Positions 22,135 to 31,548 are shown, numbered from the stretch's first letter. The stretch is DNA of 64,000 nucleotides from JABDGC01 sp964466595 (GCA_964466595.1 CAYXNR010000003.1:4589-68588); one strand, 5' to 3'. Made by a program: numbers and translations. The notes: generated from the letters alone by a model not told the origin.

Positions 22135-23273
22135 TTGCTTACTCCCATTTCAATTAAGCGATTTTCATAATCAATACGCAAAACTAAAGCAATCATGAGA
22201 CAATGAATAAGCAAACTGCTCCCGCCATAACTCATAAAGGGAAGGGTTAGACCTTTGGTAGGCAAAATACCGGAGTTCACTCCAATACTAACCATAAACT
22301 GAACAGCTACCCACAGGGCAAAGCCATAGGCTAAAAATCCAGCAAAATGCTGATTCAATTTTTGAGCTCGTCGTCCAATTGAAAAAATACGAATCACTAA
22401 CAAGGTAAACAACAAGATGATACACATCGTGCCCAGTAAGCCTAATTCCTCTGCAATCACAGCAAAAAGAAAATCCGTGTGCGCCTCAGGAAGATAAAAT
22501 AATTTTTGAACACTCTTGCCCAAGCCGACACCCAGCCACCCTCCTTGACCAAAAGCAATTAAGGATTGAGTTAATTGATAACCACTATCAAAGGGATGCT
22601 CCCAGGGATTCAGAAAAGAAGTCAGACGAACCAGTCGATAAGGTGCAGACATTGCTAAAACAGATAAGCCTATTACCGCAACGCCAAATAAAAGCACAAA
22701 ATGTCGAAGACGCATGCCCGCCAAAAACATTAAACCCAAGGTTGTTACTGTAATGACAACAAGCGCACCAAAGTCAGGCTCTCGTAGCAAGAGTAGGGAG
22801 ACGATTGCCAAAATACCTAAAGGTTTGAGAAAGCCCGGCAACTTGGTTTTAATTTCATGGTGATGCCGCCATAAATAACCAGACATGTAAATAATAATGG
22901 CGAGTTTAGCGAACTCAGATACTTGAAAACCCAGACCGCCTACTCCAATCCAACGCATACTGCCATTCACTGAGCGTCCTATGCCGGGAATAATGACTAC
23001 TGTGAGCGCTAACAAAGCAGAAATCAGTAAAAACCAACTCCACCTCTCCCAGGTTTCTATCTCAAATTGAATGACTAAGGCACCTAGCAAGCACCCGCCA
23101 AATAAATAAATACTTTGGCGAAGAAAATAATAAAAAGGTTGATGTAATTCTTGTCCTGAAACATTAATGGAAGCAGAAGTCACCATGAGCAGTCCCATTA
23201 ATAGCAGCGCTAGAACATATAAGATCAACAGATAATCATAAGGAGCCGAGGGCTTGATCATCTGCCGTCGCAT
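22122..23273 (-). CDS. ftsW: septal peptidoglycan polymerase FtsW
   Basis: This is a 383-residue SEDS-family membrane protein with about ten helices. Typical FtsW motifs are present: LREPDFGALVVI, NPWEHPFDSGYQLTQSL, GQGGWLGVGLGKSVQKLFYLPEAHTDFLFAVIAEELG and PFMSYGGSSLL. FtsW polymerises glycan strands at the septum with FtsI. It lies between murD (1-bp overlap) and murG. Confidence 0.97.
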   Translation of the reverse strand: MRRQMIKPSAPYDYLLILYVLALLLMGLLMVTSASINVSGQELHQPFYYFLRQSIYLFGGCLLGALVIQFEIETWERWSWFLLISALLALTVVIIPGIGRSVNGSMRWIGVGGLGFQVSEFAKLAIIIYMSGYLWRHHHEIKTKLPGFLKPLGILAIVSLLLLREPDFGALVVITVTTLGLMFLAGMRLRHFVLLFGVAVIGLSVLAMSAPYRLVRLTSFLNPWEHPFDSGYQLTQSLIAFGQGGWLGVGLGKSVQKLFYLPEAHTDFLFAVIAEELGLLGTMCIILLFTLLVIRIFSIGRRAQKLNQHFAGFLAYGFALWVAVQFMVSIGVNSGILPTKGLTLPFMSYGGSSLLIHCLMIALVLRIDYENRLIEMGVSKWLA

Positions 23274-24612
23274 TATGAGAGGTCCTGCACTAACTGCATA
23301 AATACTTCTCCGCGATGTTCATAATTACGAAACATATCATAACTGGCACAGGCGGGTGATAATAAAACACAATCGCCGGGATGTGCTTTTTGATCTGCCC
23401 GCAAAACAGCTTCTTGCAAATCTTTCGCGAATAAGACTTCGCTCGCTCCAGCAATGGTCTCAGCTAAAATAGGAGCCGCCTCACCAAGCACCATAACCGT
23501 TCTCACATATTTGCCAATCGCAGGAACCAAGGGCGAAAAATCGGCACTTTTGCCCACGCCACCAGCAATGAGAATTAATTTACCTTCAATTTCACTCCCT
23601 AAGCCTTCCATTGCCGCCAAGGTCGCACCGACGTTTGTTCCCTTTGAATCATTATACCAATAAACGCCTTTCAGCTCGCGTATAAGTTGGCAACGATGTA
23701 TCAAACCCTTAAATTCTCGTAAAACCTGAAGCATGGCCTGCATCGGCAGACCAAAGCCATGGCCTATAGCCAAAGCAGCCAAGGCATTTGCCTGATAATG
23801 ACGTCCCCGTATAGGCAAAGCACTAACAGGCATTAAGATTTCATTTTCAAAGGCTAAATAGTTTTCATTATTCTTTTTAATCAAGCCAAATTCATTTTGA
23901 ACTGGCTCATTTAAAGTGAAATAAAAACGTCGTAGGCTATAGTGATCACCACATTCGGTATTGAGATCATCGCGGTTACACACAGCGATTTGGCAATCTT
24001 GATAAATACGCTGTTTTGCTGCTCGATAGGCTTGAAAATCAGCATAACGATCCATATGATCCGGCGTGACATTCAATACGGTCGCCACCTGCGGTTTGAG
24101 GGTATAAGTCGTTTCCAATTGAAAACTGGATAATTCCAAAACATAGGCCTCTGGCAAAACAGGAGGAGAAACTAATAAATCCAAAACGGGTATACCCAAG
24201 TTTCCACCTACTTTTACGGCCAAGCCCGCAGCTTCCATCATCAGGCCAGTGACAGTTGTAACCGTGCTCTTAGCATTGGAACCGGTAATAGCAATGATGG
24301 GTGCTTTAGCCGCACGTGCAAATAATTCAATATCGCCAATTACCGGCACGCCCTTCATTCTTTGTTTAGCGATAGCCGGTTCTTGTAAAGAAACACCCGG
24401 GCTACAGACAATAACTTCTGCCTCCTCTAAGAGAGCTTCATTTAAGCCGCCTAAGGAGAGCAGCACCTCAGGGTAGCTTGCCTTGATTGCAGCTAAGCCA
24501 GGCGGTTCCAAGCGGCTGTNNNNNNNNNNGGTATATTTTGTGCCTGCAAATAACGTAAACAAGATAAACCAGTTGCACCGAGGCCAACAATAACATGAAG
24601 ATTTTTTTGCAT
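23273..24612 (-). CDS. murD: UDP-MurNAc-L-Ala:D-Glu ligase MurD, interrupted by 10 Ns
   Basis: MurD adds D-glutamate to UDP-MurNAc-L-alanine. The start at 24612 reads MQKNLHVIVGLGATGLSCL; after the N run (24520-24529) the protein continues SRLEPPGL and then shows the ATP loop AITGSNAKSTVT, ELSSFQLE, the NVTPDHMDRY motif and LSPACASYDMFRNYEHRGE. The two parts are not in the same frame across exactly 10 Ns. Aligning with the conserved DTRxxPPGL region predicts a true gap of 11 bases, which restores the frame. So the gene is very likely intact and the break is an assembly artefact. Confidence 0.93.
24520..24529. other. assembly gap of 10 Ns inside murD
   Basis: Ten undetermined bases. Protein conservation on both sides suggests that the real length is 11. 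Confidence 0.95.
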
Positions 24613-24623
24613 GTTTATTCCTT

Positions 24624-25706
24624 TTATCTTAATTTCAAGGTTGCCAAACCACAGAGAACCAATACAAAAGTAATGATCCAAAAACGTACGATGACACGAG
24701 GTTCCGGCCAACCCTTTAACTCAAAATGATGGTGAATCGGTGCCATTCGAAAAACGCGTTTTCCGGTCAGCTTAAAAGAGCCAACCTGAAGAATAACGGA
24801 AACAGTTTCCAAAACAAAAATGCCGCTCATCACAAAAAAGACTATTTCCTGGCGTACAATCACCGCCATCACCCCCAAAGCGGCTCCCAAGGCTAGCGCT
24901 CCTACATCACCCATAAAAACCTGCGCAGGATAGGTATTAAACCAGAGAAAGCCGAGACCGGCGCCCACCAGAGCGCCACAAAAAACAACCAGCTCGCCAC
25001 AACCAGGAATATAGGGAACAACCAGATAGCTAGCAAAATGACTATTACCGGCCACATAGGCAAAAACACCTAAAGCGCCGGCAATCATCACGGTTGGCAT
25101 AATAGCAAGACCATCGAGACCATCCGTTAAATTAACCGCATTACTGGAACCAACAATGACGAGATAAGCCAAAATAATAAAAAAGGGCCCAAGTGGTACC
25201 AACACGTTTTTAAAGAAAGGTAAAATAAATTGCGTTTGACTGGGCAGGCTAGCAGAGAAATAGAGATAAAACGCAATCAGCAAACCCAAGAGTGATTGGC
25301 ACAGTATTTTTTCTTTAGCCGATAAGCCCTTGCTCCGTTTTAAAATCAACTTACGATAATCATCCTGCAAGCCGATCGCACCGAAACCGAGGGTACTCAG
25401 CAAAATCACCCAAACGTATTGATTAGATAAATCTGCCCACAATAAGGTACTCAAGGTAATCGCAACTAAAACCAAGGCGCCGCCCATCGTCGGCGTACCT
25501 GTTTTATTCAAATGACTTTGTGGCCCATCGCTTCTCACCATCTGGCCGATATGATGTTGAGTAAGCCGTTTAATCACCACAGGACCGACAAAAAGAGCCA
25601 GAAAGAGTGAAGTCAGCGTGCCTAAAATGGCACGCAAAGTAAGATATTGAAACACATGAAAGACATGATAATACTGGGCTAGCCAGCCACTTAACCATAA
25701 TAACAT
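24624..25706 (-). CDS. mraY: phospho-MurNAc-pentapeptide transferase MraY
   Basis: The 360-residue membrane enzyme matches E. coli MraY in length. Motifs seen are [22 protein letters not shown] (catalytic Asp region), [19 protein letters not shown] and the [11 protein letters not shown] loop near the C-terminus. It transfers the sugar-pentapeptide to undecaprenyl phosphate, giving lipid I. It lies between murE and murD; murF, which usually separates murE and mraY, is absent. Confidence 0.98.
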   Translation of the reverse strand: MLLWLSGWLAQYYHVFHVFQYLTLRAILGTLTSLFLALFVGPVVIKRLTQHHIGQMVRSDGPQSHLNKTGTPTMGGALVLVAITLSTLLWADLSNQYVWVILLSTLGFGAIGLQDDYRKLILKRSKGLSAKEKILCQSLLGLLIAFYLYFSASLPSQTQFILPFFKNVLVPLGPFFIILAYLVIVGSSNAVNLTDGLDGLAIMPTVMIAGALGVFAYVAGNSHFASYLVVPYIPGCGELVVFCGALVGAGLGFLWFNTYPAQVFMGDVGALALGAALGVMAVIVRQEIVFFVMSGIFVLETVSVILQVGSFKLTGKRVFRMAPIHHHFELKGWPEPRVIVRFWIITFVLVLCGLATLKLR

Positions 25707-25736
25707 TGCTTGGATCCTCTCATAAAATATGCCAAC

Positions 25737-27206
25737 TTACCGTGCTAAAATTTCTCCGACCCGCTGTACATCACTAAAAGGTAGCTTCTCATCGCCAATT
25801 TGTTGATAGGTTTCCGCTCCCTTTCCTGCAATCAGTACATAGTCGCCTACTTCGGCGCATTGTATAATGTCTTGAATGGCTTTTGAACGGTTAGCCTGAA
25901 TCAGCGCGCGTTGCGGATTTTTCAAGCCCCTCAAAATATCTGCGATAATGGTCTCGGGCTTCTCATGCCGAGGATTATCACTAGTCAGCATCACCACATC
26001 AGCATGCTGTTCTGCAACCGCCCCCATCAAGGGCCGTTTTCCCTGATCACGATCCCCTCCGCAGCCGATCAGGCAATATAATTTACCTTGGCAATGCCTG
26101 CGTAAAGCTTGCAAGGCTTTCTCTAAAGAATCGGGGGTGTGGGAATAATCAATAACGACCCAGGGTTTCCTACCCCCGCCGACAATCTGCATACGGCCGG
26201 CGACTGGCTTCAATTGAGCGAGGCTAGCAAGCGCCTCCGCCAAGGGAATACCCAGGGAACAGAGCGTAGCGAGAACAGCGAGAACATTGCTCAAGTTAAA
26301 CTCACCCACAAGAGGAACAAAAAGCTCTCCTTCTCCCCAGGGAGTAAAAACCCTTGCCCGAATACCTGACAAATCAAAGCTTGTCTCTTTTGCGTATATA
26401 GAGGGTACTGCTTTCACAGGACTGTTAACACTATAAGCCAGTACTTTTTCTCGCGACCTCATGGCTATCAGTTCTCGTCCCATCTTGTCATCGGCATTCA
26501 ACACTGCCTGTCGCAGCGGATAGGCTGTAAAAAACCGTTTTTTGGTAGCACCATAGGCGGCCATCGTCTGATGATAATCCAAATGATCTTGAGTGAGATT
26601 AGTAAAAATGCCAACCTCAAAAGTCAGTCCCGCGATACGGTTTTGATCAAGGCTATGGGAAGAAACTTCCATAGCGACATAACGGGCTTGTGCAGCCACC
26701 AGCTCAGAAAGAATATGTTGCACGGTTACGGTATCAGGTGTGGTCAGCAGTGTTTCTTTTAAAGCACCAGGCAAACCATTTCCTAAGGTGCCAATAATAC
26801 CGCAGGGTCGCTGCAAGGCTTGTAAAGCTTGCGCTATAAAATGAGAACAGGAGGTTTTACCATTGGTTCCTGTTATACCAATGAGGCCTAAGTTTTTCCC
26901 TGGATTGTGAAAAAATTGAGCGGCCAGGGAGAAAAGATGCGTGGAGAGCTGTGGCAAATGAATCAGGGGAAGCTCGTTTCGCCATTCCAAAGATGGCTGC
27001 GCCTCGTCTGTTTCAGCAAGAATAGCTCTCGCTCCTCTCGAAATGGCCTCTGCTATATAAACACGACCGTCAAAGGTTCTACCTCGACAGGCTAAAAATA
27101 AAAATCCTGGCTGAACCAAGCGACTGTTTTGGGCAAGTCCTAAAATTTCACAATCAAAAGAAGGGCTTAGAAAAAATAGGGGAGCTAATAAGGTAGATAA
27201 GCGCAT
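25737..27206 (-). CDS. murE: UDP-MurNAc-tripeptide synthetase MurE
   Basis: The 489-residue ligase carries ITGTNGKTS (ATP loop), FTNLTQDHLDYH, and DNPRHEKP, the meso-diaminopimelate recognition signature, so the third stem residue should be DAP. It acts in the cytoplasm after MurD. A hairpin just upstream contains its ribosome site (separate entry). Its length is normal and there is no fused MurF domain to explain the missing murF gene. Confidence 0.97.
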   Translation of the reverse strand: MRLSTLLAPLFFLSPSFDCEILGLAQNSRLVQPGFLFLACRGRTFDGRVYIAEAISRGARAILAETDEAQPSLEWRNELPLIHLPQLSTHLFSLAAQFFHNPGKNLGLIGITGTNGKTSCSHFIAQALQALQRPCGIIGTLGNGLPGALKETLLTTPDTVTVQHILSELVAAQARYVAMEVSSHSLDQNRIAGLTFEVGIFTNLTQDHLDYHQTMAAYGATKKRFFTAYPLRQAVLNADDKMGRELIAMRSREKVLAYSVNSPVKAVPSIYAKETSFDLSGIRARVFTPWGEGELFVPLVGEFNLSNVLAVLATLCSLGIPLAEALASLAQLKPVAGRMQIVGGGRKPWVVIDYSHTPDSLEKALQALRRHCQGKLYCLIGCGGDRDQGKRPLMGAVAEQHADVVMLTSDNPRHEKPETIIADILRGLKNPQRALIQANRSKAIQDIIQCAEVGDYVLIAGKGAETYQQIGDEKLPFSDVQRVGEILAR

Positions 27207-27214
27207 TAATTAAA

Positions 27215-27229
27215 CCCTGCTAAACAGGG
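27215..27229 (-). promoter_or_regulatory. small hairpin covering the murE ribosome-binding site
   Basis: In the transcript CCCTG-TTTAG-CAGGG forms a 5-bp stem with a 5-base loop, and the AGGG of the second arm is the only Shine-Dalgarno-like sequence before the murE ATG, about 8 bases downstream. This could dampen murE translation relative to ftsI. The stem is short, so the effect is speculative. Confidence 0.35.
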
Positions 27230-27275
27230 CTATCATAGCGTTTTTTTCATTCAAAGCCTAGCTGATTTCTGAAGT

Positions 27276-28979
27276 TTAACTCTCTTTACTCTGCACTGCA
27301 TCCGGTTTGATATTCAAAATCCGTAAAGCGCCCTTCATCACCTTAGCAAAGACCGGGCCTGATACCGGACCGCCATAATAATGTTTTCCTTGGGGATCAC
27401 GTATAATCACAGCGACCACTAAAAGAGGATGAGTCACAGGGGCTATCCCCACAAAAGATGAGAGGTGGTGTTCCGCTTGATACCCTGTTGGCCCCAAGAG
27501 CCTGACAGTCCCTGTTTTTCCCGCAATCCGATAGGCGGGAATGCGTGCAGAGCTACCCGTCCCTCCTTTGGCAACTACCGATTCTAAAATTTTAAGCATC
27601 TTCCGGGTGATGGCTGGCTTCATCACCTGCTCTCCTGGAGGTGACTGTTCTCGACGCAATAAGGTCAGGGGTAGTTTGATCCCCTCGTTTGCCAAAACCG
27701 CATAGGCTCGCGTTAATTGCAAGGGCGTAACAGAAAGCCCATAGCCCCAAGATAGGGTTGCTAGCATAAAAGGACTCCACACCGGGCGTTGCGTTAGAAC
27801 ACCGGTCTGCTCTCCCGGAAATTCAATATTAGTTGATTCCCCAAAGCCAAGCTGGTGCAATAAATTCCATAATTGCTGAGGCGGTAAACTCAGAATCATC
27901 TTGGTTGTCCCCACATCGCTTGACAATTGCAGCACCTGAGTCAAGGTGAGCACCCCATTATTTTTATTATCATGAACTACATTATGTCCCACCCGGATCC
28001 AACCGGGAAAAGTATCAATTCGAGTCTCTGGCGTATATTTTCCACTGTCCAGGGCACAAGCCGCGCTAAAGGACTTAATAGTTGATCCCGGTTCAAAAAC
28101 ATCGGTAACCGCTTGATTGCGATAAATAGCACCCTTCAATATTCTTTTTTGATTCGGATTAAAGGAAGGATAATTAGCCATCGCCAGAACCTCTCCGGTT
28201 TGGGAATTTAAAACAATTGCCGTTCCTGATTGGGCTAGATTTTCCTGTACACTCTTTTTTAATTCTCGATAAGTAAGATATTGAATACGGCGATCAATGC
28301 TGAGCACAATTGGCTGACCCGGCTTTTGATCCTGAAGTAATTTAACATCAGAAATAACATGTCCCAAACGATCACGCAGAACTACTTTTTTACCTGGAAT
28401 ACCTTGCAGCCAATCATTATAGGCCAGCTCAAGACCTTCTTGCCCCCGGTCATCCACATTCGTAATCCCGAGAAGCTGAGCCATGACCTCGCCTTCGGGA
28501 TAAAAGCGTTTATATTCACGTTGCAGGTACAAGCCAGGAATATGTTGTTTTTTTAACTTTTCAGCTAAATTAGGATCTATACCGCGTTTTAAATACAAAA
28601 ATTCCCGCTTCTTATTTTTTTCCTGTTGTACGAGAGTCTGAATTTTTGCTCGAGAGAGCGAAAAGTCTCGAGCTAATAAACGCCATTGCTTCGCTTGTGG
28701 GAAAAATTCTTGGGGATTCACCCAAATAGAATAAACCTCGGCACTAACCGCCACAGGATAGCCCTGTCGATCTAAGATCATTCCTCGAAAGGCTGGGATA
28801 TCGACTATACGTAGGGTACGCGCATTTCCCTCTAGACGTAAAAAGGATTGTTTAATCAAGGTGAGATAAGCTACACGGCAAACAAGAATAGAAATAAGAA
28901 AAACGAGAACGGAAATAACGAAATAAAATCGCCAGGGAATAAAAGCCACTGTCAATTTTTTGCTAATGCGAGGTCTCAC
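27276..28979 (-). CDS. ftsI: penicillin-binding protein 3 (FtsI), septal transpeptidase
   Basis: This 567-residue class B PBP has one N-terminal membrane helix (about 17-40), a dimerisation domain and the transpeptidase domain with S299 in STIK, S354-S355-D356 as the second motif and K489-T-G. It cross-links septal peptidoglycan with FtsW. The second motif is SSD, where E. coli FtsI has SSN, a change at a residue close to the active site and beta-lactam contact. It overlaps ftsL by 4 bp. Confidence 0.97.
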   Translation of the reverse strand: MRPRISKKLTVAFIPWRFYFVISVLVFLISILVCRVAYLTLIKQSFLRLEGNARTLRIVDIPAFRGMILDRQGYPVAVSAEVYSIWVNPQEFFPQAKQWRLLARDFSLSRAKIQTLVQQEKNKKREFLYLKRGIDPNLAEKLKKQHIPGLYLQREYKRFYPEGEVMAQLLGITNVDDRGQEGLELAYNDWLQGIPGKKVVLRDRLGHVISDVKLLQDQKPGQPIVLSIDRRIQYLTYRELKKSVQENLAQSGTAIVLNSQTGEVLAMANYPSFNPNQKRILKGAIYRNQAVTDVFEPGSTIKSFSAACALDSGKYTPETRIDTFPGWIRVGHNVVHDNKNNGVLTLTQVLQLSSDVGTTKMILSLPPQQLWNLLHQLGFGESTNIEFPGEQTGVLTQRPVWSPFMLATLSWGYGLSVTPLQLTRAYAVLANEGIKLPLTLLRREQSPPGEQVMKPAITRKMLKILESVVAKGGTGSSARIPAYRIAGKTGTVRLLGPTGYQAEHHLSSFVGIAPVTHPLLVVAVIIRDPQGKHYYGGPVSGPVFAKVMKGALRILNIKPDAVQSKES

Positions 28980-29311
28980 TCATGAATCATCACCATTGTC
29001 GGATGCTCAGGCACGATCATATTAAAGGTTTTTTCGGCAACTCGTTCAACACGGGCTTGCATGCCCAAAGTACTGCGCTCCAGAAGCAATTGCCCTTGCT
29101 GGGCATACAGGCGACTATATTCATCACGGCTTTGATACAGACTAGCATGTAAATCACGGGCTGCATTAATCGTGTAGATAATACTAAAAGCGGACATAAA
29201 TATCATACATAAAAAAACGGACAACACTAAGTGAGTCCGCGTAAAAAAGAAAGTCAGTGCGCCCTGTCGAGACAGGACCCCTTGATTTAATAATTTAGCT
29301 GCTGCATTCAT
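28976..29311 (-). CDS. ftsL: cell division protein FtsL
   Basis: This is a 111-residue bitopic protein with one membrane helix (about 28-50) followed by a coiled coil (about 55-100) with regularly spaced Leu and Arg. FtsL forms the FtsQLB complex that activates FtsWI. Both ends overlap neighbours as ATGA (rsmH and ftsI), which shows tight translational coupling. Its partner ftsB is at 47450. Confidence 0.92.
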   Translation of the reverse strand: MNAAAKLLNQGVLSRQGALTFFFTRTHLVLSVFLCMIFMSAFSIIYTINAARDLHASLYQSRDEYSRLYAQQGQLLLERSTLGMQARVERVAEKTFNMIVPEHPTMVMIHE

Positions 29312-30261
29312 AGTTGTTTCTCCGCAATTCGTAAGCTTGCACTTCGCGCTCTTGGATTAGCAGCCACTTCTTCTTCCGTGGGACGAATAGCGCGGCCAAT
29401 TCGCTTAAGCTTTTGTTGAAAAATATGGTGTTTCACCGGGAGATCCGGAGGAAAATCATCCCCTCGTTCATGATACTGAATAAATTTTTTAACGATTCGG
29501 TCTTCTATTGAATGAAAACTGATTACTGCTAAGCGGCCGCCTACTGTCAAAATTTCCAGAGCTTGCTTCAAGCCTTGCTGTAATTCTTCTAGTTCTTGAT
29601 TGATTACAAGACGAATAGCTAAAAAAGTTCGAGTGGCCGGATGTTTGTTGTGGGGCTTGACTGGTATAGCTTGTGTAACTAGCTCACGTAGTTGAATAGT
29701 CGTGACAATAGGCGCTTGGCTACGCGCTTCCACAATAGCGCGCGCAATACGTCTTGCGAAACGTTCTTCACCATACTCATCAAGAACACGGCTCAATTCC
29801 GCTTCGCTCACTTCAGCAAGCCAGCTAGCAGCACTGATCCCCTGATGAGGATTCATGCGCATGTCTAACTGACCTTCACGCATAAAGCTAAAACCGCGCT
29901 GCGCTTCATCGAGTTGCGGCGAAGAAACACCGAGATCAAATAAAATGCCATTGATTTTTCCCAGCAATTTTTCTCGGGTCACGATAGGAAGGAGTTCTGC
30001 AAAGGAAGAATGAAAAATAGAAACTCGCTGATCTTGAGCAAGACTTTGACGGGCATAAAAAATAGCTGCGGGATCCTTATCCAGAACAATTAATCGTCCC
30101 TTTTCATTCAGATAAGAAAGAATACGCGCCGCATGACCGCCACGGCCAAAAGTGGCATCAATATAAATTCCCTCTGCTTGGATTGCTAAGGAAGCAATCG
30201 CCTCTCGCAGAAGAACAGGTTGATGGGATTCACTTGCAGTATTCATACGACAAGCCACCAT
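29308..30261 (-). CDS. rsmH: 16S rRNA (cytosine-1402-N4)-methyltransferase
   Basis: The 317-residue SAM enzyme shows HQPVLLREAI, the Gly-rich loop DATFGRGGHAARIL, FDLGVSSPQLDEAQRGFSF and LAVISFHSIEDRIVK. It methylates C1402 of 16S rRNA in the ribosomal P site, and its partner RsmI is at 31599. The start at 30261 (MVACRMNTAS) has GAGAGG 9 bases upstream; the family-typical start five codons later is also possible. Confidence 0.97.
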   Translation of the reverse strand: MVACRMNTASESHQPVLLREAIASLAIQAEGIYIDATFGRGGHAARILSYLNEKGRLIVLDKDPAAIFYARQSLAQDQRVSIFHSSFAELLPIVTREKLLGKINGILFDLGVSSPQLDEAQRGFSFMREGQLDMRMNPHQGISAASWLAEVSEAELSRVLDEYGEERFARRIARAIVEARSQAPIVTTIQLRELVTQAIPVKPHNKHPATRTFLAIRLVINQELEELQQGLKQALEILTVGGRLAVISFHSIEDRIVKKFIQYHERGDDFPPDLPVKHHIFQQKLKRIGRAIRPTEEEVAANPRARSASLRIAEKQL

Positions 30262-30298
30262 ACCGTCAATCCTCTCATACTTAAAAACAGTTTCGACA

Positions 30299-30745
30299 TT
30301 ACAAGGACAATAATTTCACTACATCTGGCAATTCGTCATCGAGACGAATTTCTTCTTTTAACCACAGACTACGCCTCTCTTGCCAATCAGCCTCAGCCCA
30401 TAGTTCTATTTTTTTGCCCTGCCCCACCAATACAGCCCGTTTATCTAAACCGGCATACTCCCTGAGTAAGGGAGGCATTAACATTCTTCCCTGCGCATCT
30501 AATTCAACTTCTGTCGCATGCCCAATCAGCAAACGCTGAATACGGCGAGCCTGCGCATTAAAACTGGGTAAAGCCGCAAGCTTATTTTCTATTTCTTCCC
30601 AAACCGCTAGAGGATAAAGTAATAAACAACGCTCTTCGGTATCAATTGTTAAAATACTGCCACTTTGTAAACGGGCGCGATAGCGCATCGGCATAACAAT
30701 CCGGCCTTTGGCATCCATGTTTACTACATTCGCACCACGAAACAT
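30299..30745 (-). CDS. mraZ: transcriptional regulator MraZ
   Basis: The 148-residue protein has two MraZ/SpoVT-AbrB halves, MFRGANVVNMDAKGRIVMP at the N-terminus and EVELDAQGRMLMPPLLREYA in the middle. MraZ is a ring-forming DNA-binding protein that controls its own division and wall operon. The start at 30745 has GAGGTG 6 bases upstream and is preferred to an upstream frame at 30799. A four-box operator lies about 155 bp upstream. Confidence 0.95.
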   Translation of the reverse strand: MFRGANVVNMDAKGRIVMPMRYRARLQSGSILTIDTEERCLLLYPLAVWEEIENKLAALPSFNAQARRIQRLLIGHATEVELDAQGRMLMPPLLREYAGLDKRAVLVGQGKKIELWAEADWQERRSLWLKEEIRLDDELPDVVKLLSL

Positions 30746-30889
30746 AAGCACCTCAGCCTCAAACCGAAATTCAAAGACAATAGACAGAGCGAATGGCAAA
30801 ATTTATCTCAAACGGATCAACCTGTTAACCTGCCATTCAGCCTCCGCCCCTGTCTTGATCATTCGTGAGCAGCCATAACAGCTTGTAAG

Positions 30890-30933
30890 ATTAAATATAC
30901 CACAATTTCCCACAGTAAACCACTCTTTGCCAC
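30890..30933 (-). promoter_or_regulatory. MraZ operator: four GTGG boxes at 10-bp steps, with a -10 box
   Basis: On the minus strand the boxes TGTGGCAAAG, AGTGGTTTAC, TGTGGGAAAT and TGTGGTATAT follow one another with an exact 10-bp period (complement CCAC at 30900, 30910, 30920 and 30930). They run into TATATTTAAT, which offers the -10 box. Known MraZ sites are TGGG/GTGG repeats at 10-bp steps upstream of mraZ, so autoregulation of the whole cluster is likely. Confidence 0.8.
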
Positions 30934-30991
30934 AAATAAGCGAAAATTCCCCACTCCTAGCTTGAGGTTTGGAGAAAACACTCGGCTTGCG

Positions 30992-31025
30992 AAGAAATAA
31001 GATCCTTCACTTCGTTCAGGATGAC
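30992..31025. repeat. dispersed ATCCT...AGGAT palindrome
   Basis: ATCCTTCACTTCGTTCAGGAT forms a short stem-loop. This wording is typical of dispersed intergenic repeats seen in many bacterial genomes. One copy occurs here. Confidence 0.4.
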
Positions 31026-31029
31026 AAAA

Positions 31030-31140
31030 ATAAATCAGATGATAAAAAACCAGATGTAATAAACCAAATGATAAAAAACCAGGTGGTAAAAAAATAGATG
31101 AAAAAATAAATCAGGTGAAAAATAAACCAGATGAAAAAAG
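31030..31140. repeat. CAGATG-type motif repeated seven times at about 15-bp steps
   Basis: CAGATG, CAAATG, CAGGTG or TAGATG begin at 31036, 31051, 31065, 31080, 31095, 31112 and 31128, each separated by an A-rich spacer, giving steps of 15, 14, 15, 15, 17 and 16 bp. No frame is open through it. It fills the spacer between the mraZ promoter and the 3' end of rnpB. The rest of 30746-31171 holds the mraZ promoter and leader, with no gene seen. Confidence 0.7.
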
Positions 31141-31171
31141 AGGATAATATTTAAACTGAATGAAAAAGTAA

Positions 31172-31548
31172 ATAAGATAAACGTCAGTCAATAAGCCGGG
31201 TTCTGTCGAGGACAGTCATTCATCTGGGCTGCCTGTTACCAAGCAGCTCTTGCGACCTACCCAAACTCAGCGCGGACCACGCTTTTGAGCTTTATTCGAG
31301 CTCAGAGTTCCTATTTGGTCTTGCTCCAGGTGGGGTTTGCCTTGCCGCAGAGGTTACCCTGTGCGCGGTGCGCTCTTACCGCACCTTTTCACCCTTACCC
31401 TACCGAAGTAAGGCGGTTTTTTTTTCTGTGACACTAGCCGTAGGCTTGCGCCTCCCAGAAGTTATCTGGCACCTTGCCCTATGGAGCCCGGACTTTCCTC
31501 CCTATCTCTTTAGAAATAGAGCGACTGCCTAGACTAACGTTATCTTAT
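31172..31548 (-). ncRNA. rnpB: RNase P RNA (class A)
   Basis: The minus strand contains the conserved 5' core GGAGGAAAGTCCGGGCTCC, followed by ATAGGGCA and GGTGCCAG; further on come GGGTAAGGGTGAAA, ACAGGGTAACCTCTGCGGCAA and the 3' block GACAGAACCCGGCTTAT. The ends pair as P1 (ATAAGATAACGTTAGTC with GACTGACGTTTATCTTAT). It is the catalytic RNA that matures tRNA 5' ends. The total of about 375 nt fits the family. A TTGAAA-17-TAAAAA promoter precedes it (31564-31592). Confidence 0.97.

Noticed and set aside
24493..24711. murD as two broken genes or a pseudogene
   Set aside because: The only defect is the run of 10 Ns; conserved motifs flank it and an 11-base gap restores one frame.
31030..31140. 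Possible CRISPR array
   Set aside because: The repeats are about 6 bp with A-rich spacers at 15-bp steps, far too short and variable for CRISPR, and no cas gene is near.
31172..31548. tmRNA or other structured RNA
   Set aside because: The GGAGGAAAGTCCGGGCTCC core and ACAGAACCCGGCTTAT end identify RNase P RNA; no tag-peptide frame or tRNA-like ends are seen.
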